DNA of 64,000 bases, taken from Epiperipatus broadwayi (lineage: Eukaryota > Onychophora > Udeonychophora > Euonychophora > Peripatidae). The stretch lies in NCBI GenBank assembly GCA_028023455.1, contig JAQFVV010012490.1:682001-746000 (forward strand). Direction: 5' to 3'. A model generated the notes under the pieces. That model saw only the letters and a program-made list of their open reading frames with translations. It did no database searches and was not told the DNA's origin. Position numbers and translations under genes: made by a program. Below, one piece after another: positions 37,621-50,891 of this stretch; position 1 is the first letter of the stretch; every line of letters begins with the position of its first letter.

Positions 37621-38982
37621 GACAATTTCCATAAAAACCAATTAAATACATTTCCATAGATACAATTGTTCAGTTATCTATCTCTTTAATAATCAATGAC
37701 ATCGAAAAATAACTGATTAAAAATAAAATTTACAAAGATATTAAAATCTTATTTAAAAATACTCTTAAACATAAAATTTACTCTCTTTTTTTTAAAAAAA
37801 AAAAGATTAAAATTAACATTAATTAAATAAAGTATAAAAACAAAGAAAAAAAAGTTTCTTTTCTTACTACATTTTTATAGTTTAAATTAAAGCTACTAAT
37901 TAATTATAACTACTACAGAGGGAGTATCAAAAAAAAAACTTGTTTACATTCTTTCCTTTATAATCATTTATAACTTATTAAAATAATTTTCATATTAAAA
38001 TCATACTATTAACAAATTAAATATTTGATAATTCTGACACTATCATATGGGGACCTAAAAATATTGAGTTGACTCTTTAAAAAAAAAAAAGATCTTAGAA
38101 AATTAAATATTACTTTCCCCCATTAATGAAATAATCCTTTAATTAAATCTGAGGAATATACTGCCAATTATCTAATTCTTATCTTTTTCTTTTAGTGCAG
38201 TCATGTAGCCAACTAGTTACAATATATATTACAAATGGGCTTAAAAAATAGATGTGAATGCTCTCATCTAGGGAAATTTTAGATTTTGCATTGTACTATT
38301 TTTTCATGGTTTTGTGGATCTTTTAACATGGGTCTGTATATCATTATCTATTTAATTTAAAATATTTTTTGTATCTATTATATAATATAGGGATATGTGT
38401 GGTTATGGATTTATCTCGTATATTTTCTTATATTTAGACATACTTTTTAATTAATAATTGGATTTTATAATTAAAATCCATTTATCTTGACTGTAATGTA
38501 TTTTTTACATGTATCTATACTTATTACTAATTTTAATTGAATAATTATTAGTTCTTTATTCTATTGTTTCTTTGCAAAGTAAATTGGTTATTTATATTAT
38601 ATAAGTGCTATATACATTCATGGTTAATAATCAGAGTTGCTAGATAGGTTACAAGACTTAAAATTGATATTTTTAAGTGTACACATATAGATAGCTCTAT
38701 GTTAAAACATTAATTAGCATATTAGATAGGATTGTGAGAGGGAAAGATGAATAATAAAAAACTCAGAGATTGGCTATATATTGACAGTTTCAATTATGTA
38801 ATGATATGTAAACCATGTAATATACTGGACCGAGTAATTATGAGGCTTGATTAATAAATTGATTGATTGCTTATAATGAAGATAATCATGTTTACTGAAT
38901 ATAAAATACCATACAGTGCTTTTCATAGTTGTAGACACCTCACATCACATGGATATTTCATTTAATTATTTCACAGGAAGAA
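37621..38982. other. AT-rich noncoding stretch
   Basis: The part near 38260-38310 resembles 2925-2990. Nothing else is recognisable. Confidence 0.4.
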
Positions 38983-38986
38983 GCTT

Positions 38987-39139
38987 TTATTTAGGTATTA
39001 GTACCACAATCTGAATTTAGATTGTCCAATTGCATAAGAAATATACTGCTCTTAGCTTTTCTTTTATTTAGGTATTTAGTACCACAATCTGAATTTAGAT
39101 TGTACAATTGCATAAGAAATAAACTGCTCTTAGCTTTTC
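38987..39139. repeat. Tandem duplication, 77-bp unit
   Basis: Two adjacent copies of a unit containing TTATTTAGGTATT, CCACAATCTGAATTTAGATT, GCATAAGAAATA and CTGCTCTTAGCTTTTC. Spacing of the shared GTATT segment gives a 77-bp period. Very few differences. Confidence 0.85.
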
Positions 39140-39589
39140 GTATGTCAGTATTACTATCAGGACTAAACTCAGTGGTACATATAAAACCAGAAAATCAATG
39201 ATTTATATATTATACATATAACTAAGAATTCTTGACAAATAAAGAACTTTAACTGATAATTTGAGAAAAATTAATTTTTAATAATAAAATTGATTACATA
39301 GTACACACAGATTGTATATATGTATGAATCAACACTAGTGTGATTGTATTGTTAAACCACTCTATTTCAGCATATAGATTACTTTATTTTTGGTTAATTT
39401 ACAAGAAAAGGTTACTTAAACTCACATACAAGTATTATTACTATATAAATAATATATACATATTCATATACAAAGCAAAAACATTTTAATTTTGTAAAAA
39501 AAATGCATAATATTTATATAAAAAAATAATAATGAAAAAAATGTGGAAACTCTTTAACTAGACATTTGTTTATGCATTTGGTAGCTGCT
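39140..39589. other. AT-rich noncoding stretch
   Basis: Nothing recognisable. Confidence 0.45.
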
Positions 39590-40180
39590 TTTTATTTTGT
39601 TGCATTTGCCTGAAGTAGAATGTCTTGTTACAGTCAAGGAAAGCTTTGCTTAATTTTCTTTTTGAAAAAAATTAGATTTACATTACAACATATAGTTTGT
39701 ATTGATGATTCTTTAGGGGATTCATTCTAATTAATAAGTTTTCATTATAGAAAATTGTAAATATTTATACTGATTAATTTTCTCTTTCAAATTAAGGGAA
39801 ATGGTGAATATTCATTAATATTACTTCTCAATTCGTCATATACTTTGGTCCAAATCTCAAAGAAACAAACAGCTCAAAAGTTTGTTTAATAACTTACTTT
39901 TTTTTAACCTTTATACAATTACATTTGCTTCAAACATCAGAGAGAGGATACGATAATAATTACAGCTCTCACTTCCTTGCCCTTAGTATTTAAATTAGCA
40001 AACTTTTTCTAATGTTTACTGCTGCTGATTCTGGCTTTTCTGGTTTTGTATTAATGGGCAAAAACTTGAGCATTGGGAGTATTAGTCAAGTGAAAAACTG
40101 ACTTATTTTTTTATTTTATACAGAATGGCATTTTTTCCAAAGTCTGACCATCTATACCAACAGATATCTAGAATTGCCTT
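39590..40180 (+). repeat. Old dispersed repeat related to 50.4-50.85 kb
   Basis: Landmarks shared in order with 50400-50850 are GTTTTCATTA(T/G)A, AAATATTTATA, a GAGAGAG(G/T) segment followed by (C/G)(G/A)(A/G)TAATAATTACAGCT, TTTACTG, TTCTGGCTTT(T/C)(C/T), GAGCA(T/A)(T/G)GGGA and AAAGTCTG(A/G)CC. The copies are diverged but collinear over about 450 bp. Confidence 0.6.
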
Positions 40181-41059
40181 TTGTTTTTATGTAATAGCAT
40201 TAACTACTAAATTTATTAAATACTTTTATCTAAGTTACCATTACTGTTTGTTTGTTTGTAAACATTTATTTAAATATTCTAAAATAGAAGTTTAATATTG
40301 TAACAGTTTTCATTATATTTAATTATTTAATTTCTACTGTTACGCCAAGCAAGAAGCAAATACAAACCTAATTAGCTTTTAAGTTTATATTCCTGACCAT
40401 ACACTGAAAAAATGCACACATATTATTCCAACATTATATTTCCCGGTCAGATGCCCCTTGGCTGCTGGACAAAAGTATTCATAAGGAATGCTTTATTAGA
40501 TATCCAGTGCTTGAAATATTTATAAATTTTTTCCAGAAATTATCACAGTAACAGAAGAATATAAGTATATAGCCCCCCTCCTCCTTTGTTTATTCCACTT
40601 TTTTTCTCTTTAGAATAAAAAGGGAATTTTATTTATTTGTCCCTTTATTTTATTTAAATCTAAAGTTAACCACATAAGTTTTAATGACCTAGATTTAATT
40701 TGCTACTGTTATTTGTTCGCTTGGTGAAAAAAGAATTAAGCAAGACAACTATTTTTTAGCAGTAATGTTTAATTAAGAAAGAAAAAAAATCATCACGTTA
40801 AATGATACAATAAATTAAAATATCTAAAATAATAAACAAATCTATAAGTATGGAAATAATATAATTATATTACAGAATAGCTAATTAGCAAAAGTTCCAA
40901 GTATAATTGTTACTTTATCTAACAAAAATATACTTCTCTAGTAATAGTTCTTTCTTTTCCTTTTCTTTTTAAATATTGTGCAATTTTAAACTAGTCTATT
41001 TCTTTTTTGATATGAAATAAATCAATACATGCATGTTTGATAGAAAAATGTTTACCTAG
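40181..41059. other. AT-rich noncoding stretch
   Basis: Nothing recognisable. Confidence 0.4.
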
Positions 41060-41500
41060 ATTATTAGACATCCAGCATTCTATAGACCATCCCGTGGGAA
41101 GCACCCATTTCTTTTGCAGAGACGGCTGATTCTTCACTAGACACTGTCTGGCGGTATTATTTTTGGTGTGGCCTGTTGCAGTTGGTTTAGTCTCCTTTCT
41201 TTTTGTTTCTTAGCAGCAATCGTTTCTTTCTTCAGGCATAGCACAGTTAATAATGGCCATCTATTTTAGCAGGCAAGGCAGCAGATGTTCTTTCATGAGT
41301 GAGTTCAAATTCAGATGGATAAAGGTGAGCAAATGCCTGTTTAGGGCCACTAGCCACACATATTAACAGACATAAGCCTGTTAATATTGCTCATAAATGC
41401 TAGTCCCACGTTTAGCTCTTTAGATAAATCTGTTAACAGAAAATCCAAAATCAACTGATTAATAATCTCTATCTGCCTTATTTATAGATTTGCCGGCTAC
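41060..41500. other. GC-richer island, unidentified
   Basis: Composition is more balanced than the surroundings. Short minus-strand frames include a stretch readable as HLYPSEFELTHERTSA with stops nearby when frames are shifted. I cannot assign a family, so this is only a candidate decayed coding segment. Confidence 0.25.
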
Positions 41501-42241
41501 CACTAATTAAAAAATGTCCTTTCACGCATTTATTTTTTATCTTATATAGATCTATGATAAAAAATGTTGTACAAGTTTCACATTTTAATAAAATATACAT
41601 TTAAACTTACTTTTTTTACAGCGTTTTTAATATCATAACTTTCTAATACCTTTTTATTTGCGTATACGTTTCTAATAACTTTTATTTATCTTTTTTTTTT
41701 TCAAATAAGTGATTTTGAAGAGAAAAAGAGACGTATTTTGTTATACACTCCCTTCCCCTTTTTTTTTGTCTTTCAATCTTTATTCATTATTACCTTTCTT
41801 TTATATATATATATTTTTTAAAAAAAATAAAAGTCTTTACAGCCTTTTAACTAATTTTCAACTAATTATTAACCCGCTCACGAGTTTATATATATATTTT
41901 TTTTCTTTATTTTTTAAAAAAAAATACCGATGACCTAATTCTTTTAATTTCTTTGTTTCACTTTTACACTTTAACGAACTTCTTTTTTATTATTATTATT
42001 AATACATACATGTGTGATTACAACCATATATTTTTGGTACAATATATTTATGTATAATAGAATTAGTTGAAATTTGGTATTTATTATAAATTCATTGACA
42101 ATTCAATATGACACAAATATTATAGGCACTTTACTTAGATTCTTAAATCCAGAGCAATTTGGGTGGATAAAATTTGAAATATTTTGATATCAAATTTAAA
42201 ATAAATTGTTAAAAAATTAAAAAGTAAAAAGTTTTCAGTAA
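41501..42241. other. AT-rich noncoding stretch
   Basis: T-rich on the plus strand with TA runs. The 74-residue frame at 41709-41933 is low-complexity. Confidence 0.45.
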
Positions 42242-44422
42242 TGTAGTGGCACAGACGTCGTTACATTTTTTTTTTTTTTTATTAAACACAAAAAAAAAGA
42301 AAAGTTCACAAATAAAAACTTCTTTTGTTTAAAAATTGAAATTAAATATCATCTAAACTCAAATATATATATATAATCGCACAGATAAAAAAAAAAAATT
42401 ATTAAAATAAAACTTTATTAAAAATAGAAAAGGTATTTTAAAAGCAAAAACTTAAAAAGATTTAGAGATAAAAATATATCTTTAAGTTTGGAAAATAAAT
42501 TAATTGGTGTTATTGAAAAATGGAAATGATTGTTTTAATTAGTTAAATATAAACTAACCCTTGGGCATTTAAAATGTATAAGCAAAGGTCAGATAGAAGA
42601 GAAAAACAATGGAATCGGACCTCAGCGAAAGGACAATCACATCGATGACATAATGTCAATTGAATCCTTAAAATTAATATAGAAGGAAAAGTTTGGAAAT
42701 TATTAGTTAGTTATTACGAGAGGACAGATATGTGTTAGTGCAGAGTTGGAGGTGAAGGGATTGAAAGACACACTTTCAATTCCTTCAATTGTTCAAAAAA
42801 ATGAAACGTCGTTTTCCAATATTGCGGACCACAGGACATCAAGGTCTGAAGAATACCATCAACCATAAAGGACCAACTGCACACCGATCTCCTTATGACT
42901 TCGTGGGAATTAACACCTTCCATTACAAAAAATCAGAGACTATGGAACTTTTAAAACCGTAAGAACTTTAGATAATTCATGAACATTAAATTAAAAACTT
43001 TCCATATTTAAAAAAATAGAAATAGATTCCTATCTGACCAAACTAAATTATTTATTAATTAATTATAATTTTATTTGATGTATTTCTTTTTTGTAAAATC
43101 ATTTCCATTTATTTTTTTTTGTTCTTTAAGTTTTATTTATGATTTTTGTTTTGCGATAAATTAAATTATATAAATGTTAAACTTAAGTCGGGCATGGATG
43201 GCTATATAGATTTGTAAAGTTATATCAGGGGAGGGTAATCTTAGGTTATTTGTTTCATAGTTGAATTAGGTCAATGGATTGGATATATTGGTGTAATTAG
43301 TAGGTGTAGTATGAGGTTCGCTATGGGCAGAATCGTTTTATACGCCGCACACTCTCGTTTTGCCTATGGAGGGAATTATAAGGTGGAGACCGCAGTTCCT
43401 TCCTATGGAGTTTTTTTTTTATTGCTCTTATTGTCAGATAGATATAGTATTCCTATCTGACGAGAGGCAATTTCTTCTCTAACTATACTGTTCAGATGTC
43501 CATTCCTGACAGTACAGTATATGGTGCTGTTGTATTTTCATGCTACATTGAATACATCAATGTATCAGATGGATTGACGCCGGTTTGACTGCGAACTTTT
43601 GGCCTAAGGTTAAATAAGGATAGAATATTTTCTTTTCAAATGCAAATCTACGTAGTCTATTCATACTCGACACTTTAAATAAAAATGCATTAAATTTAAG
43701 TTGGGTATAGATGCTTGCATGGGTTCATTACTGGTTAATTATGTTTTTGGTTTTCATATCTGATCAAAATATATAGACATTCGGTAAATACTGATACCTT
43801 ATGGTGAGTATCTAAGATGTATTTATGTCAGATGTCTTTTAAGTTATTGGTGTCTCTGCGGCATCTTATGATGAATGCTATTGGGTTTCTTATAAATTTC
43901 CCTCTGCAATTCCACCAATGATTTTATATTTTGATTGTTTATGTTTATTTTGAAATGTTTTTGACCGTGTAATCTATGTAACCGATCTATACTCAACATT
44001 AAAAACACATTTTATAAATCCATCTGTGCGAACTTATAAAATTTAAAATGTAAACTTATAAAAATTAAAATGTAAAATCAAATTCTAAAATCAAGTTAAA
44101 ATTATAAAGTAAAAGTAATGTTAAAATGATTCAAAATTTATATGTGCGTTAATAAATGTTTGTGTGTATAATTACTGGCAGTGGCTTATTTTATTTTTTA
44201 AAAAAATATTCTTAGATAAGAATTTATAAAATATAAATCTCTGCTGTTCCACTGAGCTAGTGACAATGGGCTAACGACCGGAATCAAAATATATAAAATA
44301 AATAATTTTTTTTTGAACTTACGTATCTGCCTACTTTATAAATTTTTCTAGGTTCAAATGCCTAGATGGCGCCCTTGTAGTGCAGATTACGTTAAGTCAC
44401 TTTTCCGGATCGTTATAGTACA
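42242..44422 (+). mobile_element. Unclassified element, 3' end at 44422
   Basis: The right end mirrors that of the 3.8-kb element: a nested stem-loop (44321-44392), then TCCGG and a TACA end. The left boundary, placed at TGTAGTGGCACAGACGTCG, is a guess from the composition change. Inside, TAAGT(C/T)GGG(C/T)AT(A/G)GATG occurs at about 43186 and 43699, and related segments (AGTCTATTCATACTC and CCGATCTATACTC) near 43660 and 43985, so part may be tandemly duplicated. A 62-residue minus-strand frame (42735-42923) is not recognised. A TAGCTCAGTGG segment, like a pol III A box, lies on the minus strand near 44255. No RT, transposase or matching LTR pair was found, and the flanks show no convincing target duplication. 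Confidence 0.35.
44321..44392 (+). other. Nested stem-loop, copy 2
   Basis: The outer stem pairs ACGTATCTGC-CTAC with GTAG-T-GCAGATTACGT (one-base bulges). Inside are TTTATAAATTTT unpaired, then TCTAGG/CCTAGA as a 6-bp stem with an 8-nt loop (TTCAAATG), then unpaired TGGCGCCCT before the outer strand returns. The layout equals that of 3826-3893 read on the minus strand, yet neither stem shares its sequence. Confidence 0.65.
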
Positions 44423-44489
44423 TTAGGGTACTGTATATATATATTGTTAAGTGGTTTGTTTTATTTAAATGCTTTTATTGAAGTTGGAC

Positions 44490-45035
44490 TAAAATTTTAA
44501 AATCAAGGTTTAATATATTAATATTCAATATAATTTGTTCAAATTTGGTACATTTCTTATAAATCACGCAATGCAATATGACAGTAGTGTATTTTAGGTA
44601 GCTTATTTAGTTTTTTAAATATATAGCAGTGGGTATTTGAACAAAACTATTGTAAATAAAAGTAATACTTCTGATTTTACTTTCAATGGCAAAAGTATTT
44701 TAGTGTCATTTAAAATTGAAATAAAATTAAATCTTTGAGTACAATCTTAATGCTAAATACTAAAATAATAATGGATATCGAATAACATCTTAAAATCAAG
44801 GTTTGATCTGCTAATTTTAATATAACTTATTCAAATTTAGTATGCTTCTTATAAATCACTGGCAGTGCAATATGGTACTAAAATATTTTGAGTAGGTTAT
44901 ATAGTTATTTAAATACAGAGTAGTGTGTCAATAAAGAAAAGTAGTATAAACTTAGTTGATTTAATACTTATGGTTTTATTTTCAACCTTAAAGATATTTT
45001 AACATCATTTAAAATTGAAATTTCAAGTTAAATAT
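44490..45035 (+). repeat. Tandem repeat, about 293-bp unit, two copies
   Basis: TTAAAATCAAGGTTT(A/G)AT starts both copies, with AATCAAGGTT at 44501 and 44794. CTTATAAATCAC, GCAATATG and CATTTAAAATTGAAAT follow in both. The copies have clearly diverged. A preceding TTTAAATGCTTTTATTGAA is shared with 22111. Confidence 0.7.
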
Positions 45036-45479
45036 AAAAACTGCACTGTGGTTGAAGAAATAATTTTTTGCTTGGGTTTTAGTTTCCATCATTTTATTTT
45101 CAAAACAATGATTTTCTTTTTTAAATCAGATAAAAAAAAAAAGAGTTTTTTTCCAGCTTTAAATAATAATTTTTGATATTATACAACCATAAATAAAAGT
45201 GTGGGGTGGTTATGTAAACTATAACTTGACTATTTGTAAACATGAGTGTACCATTATTAATAATTTTTATTCATCATTCATTAGACTATATATCTAGTAA
45301 CGAATAATATTTCTATAGGATAATTTTTACTATGCTTTTATTTTTGGTTGCATAATATTAAGAATACTATGAAAGCTGAAGAAAATTTGTTTTTTACTTT
45401 TTATTATATTTATATGAATAAAAGTGCTTCTTTAAATATATATATTTACCTTTTAATTTTTTTTATATATAATACTGGA
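45036..45479. other. AT-rich noncoding stretch
   Basis: Nothing recognisable. Confidence 0.4.
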
Positions 45480-46640
45480 TTACTAAAATTATTCCTGATT
45501 TAATATTTAATGTTTATTATTGGTTTTAACTAGCCTATAAATAACTTATGCATTATCAAATATATAACACTGATAATATAAATCTCTCCATGGAACAACC
45601 AAGTTCAAAAACATTACAATAATTCACAATTAATGTTCCAAAAGAATCATTTAAACAAACTTAGAAATAATCCCTGTTTTTTTTAATACCAATGCTAATC
45701 TATTTATCAGATAATAAAAAAAAGATTTCCAAAGCAACATTTAAATAAATCTGCAAATAATGACCACTCTTATCAATGTGAATACCATTTCTTAAACTTA
45801 AAAAAGGTCATTTTTTATTTGATGAAATAGACTTGCATTGATCACAAAAAAGTAGATATTATTTGCAAGTTTATTTAAATAATTCTTTAAGCATTTGATT
45901 TATGAATTATTGTAATATTCAAATTTTAATTAAAGATTTATGGACAACAACACAGCACCTATCTAATTGTGCACATTTTTCCAAATTGTTAAAATTGTTT
46001 GCAAATTAAAAGAATGTATTGTCATTGGGAATACATTTGTATGCAAAATATCAAGTAGATCAGAATGAAGAAAGTTTAGATATTTAAAATTAAAATGTTG
46101 TTTGCTAAAAATTGTTTGCAAATTCTTGTCATGGGAATATATATATATGCAAACTTTTGACTAGCTCGAAAATTGGTAAATGGGTGAAAATTGAGTTTTA
46201 AGATTTTATCCAGATAGAATAAGTTAAATAAAATCTTATAAAAGAATAGTTTACTGATCTTTAATCAGTTAAGAATTTTTTCTTTTTATTATTTGTTACA
46301 GAATTATTTTGATTTTTTTCTTGAAAATTATTTATTTATCCTACATTTGATAAGACATTTGTAGAGAAATTATTTAAGGTATTAAATTAAAATTTTGGAA
46401 GTTTACCAATGCTTTTCCTCACCCTCTTTTTGTATCAGTTTTCTATTTATTATATTCTAATTCTCTACAGGTTATTAATAACAAAACTATGCTTAACAGT
46501 AGTATTTTTATAAATTCATAAAGCATGATAATGCACTATCAATAATTTATTTATTGGCTAATAAAATTTTAAGTTACTTGAATTATTAAGTATATATATT
46601 AACTATTTAAGCAAAGCTATGAGACTAATTTTGTCTCATT
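45480..46640. repeat. Old dispersed repeat related to 54.4-55.65 kb
   Basis: Two collinear blocks recur around and beyond the LINE: 46270-46640 against 54370-54840 (landmarks TTTTTTCTTTTTATT, GAATTATTTA, AATTTTGGAAG, ACTATCAAT) and 45600-45900 against 55470-55650 (AATGC(T/C)AATCTATTT(A/T)TCAGATAA). Within both second blocks, TTAAATAAAT(C/G)(T/C)(G/A)CA(A/T)A(T/A)AA pairs with an inverse copy about 80-110 bp further on, so the repeat itself can fold back. Confidence 0.55.
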
Positions 46641-48418
46641 TCTTTTTAATAAGAACAAAAATTATTGATCTTTTACTCTGATATATACAGTTTTATTTCT
46701 GATTCATTTTTTGTCTTATTCTTTGTACAAATTCAAATGGATTTGTCATTATTGTGTTCAGGATATTTTCCTCTATAGCATTTTTAAGTCCAATACATTT
46801 CCTTAATATCTTCTATTGTATTTCTTTTTTCAGATGTAGAAATTTATTACTCTTTGATTTCACTCTTCTATTAACACATATATAATCAAACAATATGCAA
46901 CATTCTTAACAACAATTTTAATTACCAATAGGTTGTGAACCTATATATACTTGTTATCTATTTTGTAATTGATTATAATATTTATACCATATTTTGCAAG
47001 TATTTAATGTGAGCTTTAGGATCCTTGAAGGATATATTATTTTTGTCCTGTTCATGGCTACTCTCTTGCCATTATTATATAAAAGTTATTTTTATTCTTA
47101 GGTTGTTTTTGTGTGTGTGTGTGTGTGTTTGTTTAGAAGTTTGATCTCTATTTTATTATATAATATATATATATATATTTCTATTAAGTAGTGTTTTTGG
47201 TCTCAATGATGAATCACTCATAGTCACATGTCTATATTGGAAAACTAAGTATTTTCTATGGCAGTTTAATATCTCATGATCATGAGCTGAATATTACAAA
47301 GACAACCTAGAATGATATAACTGCCTCTAAAATTTTCTTCTATAAACCATGAATTTTAAATCTGGGAAAAGCAATACTTAATATAATCAGGAAATATACG
47401 TCTAGTATAAAACATAAAAATATGATCAGTAATATGTCATCTGGTATAAACAACTGTTGCACTATCTTGGAAGCTCGTGATAAGCTTTGGATTCACATCG
47501 TCATAACCTTCACTGATGAAACATCTCTTACTCATAGATGATCCCTAATTACTCATCCATCATTTCCTTTAGCATCAAATTTTATTTCTTTTGGAAAGGA
47601 TTTATTATAAATGCCATTGACTTTATTTGTATATATTTATATTTTTCATGATAATACCTGGCAAATATTTTAGATCTGCATTTCTAAGGTTTTGATGTAC
47701 TTTATCTGTTTTTATATGTTTTTTTTTTTTTTGTATTTGTATTATCCACATCATTACTTGTTATTTTGTCTAAAAATCAGACCTAGTGTGAAGTTTGTAA
47801 ATTTTTATTGTTTTATTACTCTTTTGTATTACTTTATTTAATACCCTTCTGATTACAGATATTACTATAAATTTAAATAATTTTTTAATTTTATGACAGT
47901 ATTATCAGGGTCAGACATGGAACACATCCACTAATTAAAGTATTATTTGGAATTTACTCTTTGCTGCATAATCACTGACATAGCCATTTATGAATGTGAT
48001 ATACTCCCCCCAAATTTGTGGGCTCTAGAGGAGCATTGCTGGTATATATATATTTCCTAATGTAAATTTAGCAATATTTCATGTTTAAATTCTGGTTTCA
48101 ACCAAAAAAAACCAGAAATATTTATATTCCTGGATAGATCAGCAATTATTGAAGTGAGAAGATGATTAGGAATTTCATTATATGTCAAAATAAATAAAAG
48201 ACCAGGAATTAATTAACTGGTAAATAAATTTTTTCAAGAAGAATCAAATATAGACTGCTTTCATGTAAAGTACTTCTTTGATTTTACTAATTCAAATGTA
48301 AGCACAGATGATGTACTTTTTAATAAAGAAAATATCTTTAGTTAGCAAACATAAAATTGAAAAATATTCTAAACAAACAAACAAACAAAAAATATCTGAA
48401 TTAAAACTTGTATTTTTA
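46641..48418. other. T-rich noncoding stretch
   Basis: The composition resembles 7431-9540, but I found no conserved motif. A short (TG)n run lies at 47111-47129 and a (TA)n run at 47160-47178. The rest holds nothing I can name. Confidence 0.4.
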
Positions 48419-50253
<1,835 letters not shown>

Positions 50254-50369
50254 TAAAAGTTGTTTATATATGCATTTTGATACTTGACAACTTTGTTTAT
50301 ATAGGATATACTGTGTCTTAAGACATTCGTGATAATTATTTATTTATTTATTTTTTAAAATAATCAGGC

Positions 50370-50874
50370 TTATATTTGCTTTAATTGAAGATTGTCTATA
50401 AGCTTTAGTTCACAGTTTTCATTAGAATAAATTACAAATATTTATATTCCTGGTTAAATTTCTCTTTAAAAACAGTCAGGTTCAAATTAAGACAAATGGG
50501 AAGAATATTCAGGCAACATTTCTTCCCACACAGCAGTCACATATTTCAGTCTAGGTCACATTGGTTGGGGAAACAAGCAATTCAAAAATAAAATTTGCTG
50601 TTTGCCTCTGACATTATAGAGAGAGTGCAGTAATAATAATTACAGCTATTATTTCCTTGTGAACGTTTTTTACTGATTACTTCAGTTCTGGCTTTCTTAG
50701 TTTAGTACCAAAAATCAGAAGATATAACTTCATGAGCAATGGGACTATTTGATTTTGGATTTTTATTTTATTTTATACTGTATAATTTTTGTTCAAAGTC
50801 TGGCCTAAGATCTAGATTCCATTCCATTTTTCACATAACCATGTAAACTGATAAAATTTAAACATTTTTATTTA
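50370..50874 (+). repeat. Old dispersed repeat (partner of 39.6-40.2 kb)
   Basis: Collinear with 39590-40180. It is cut at its right side by the LINE insertion at 50892. The part to the right of the LINE (54322 onward) continues into sequence related to 46270-46640. Confidence 0.6.
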
Positions 50875-50891
50875 AACATAGAAAGTTTGTT
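50875..50891. repeat. Target-site duplication, left (LINE)
   Basis: AACATAGAAAGTTTGTT here and AACATAGAAACTTTGTT at 54305-54321 match at 16 of 17 positions and bracket the LINE. Confidence 0.85.

Noticed and set aside
41060-41500. Gypsy-type integrase remnant
   Set aside because: A few residues looked suggestive after frame shifts, but no HHCC or DDE motif could be read.
42735-42923. 62-residue minus-strand frame as a gene
   Set aside because: No homology recognised, no splice sites or promoter; it lies inside an unclassified repeat.
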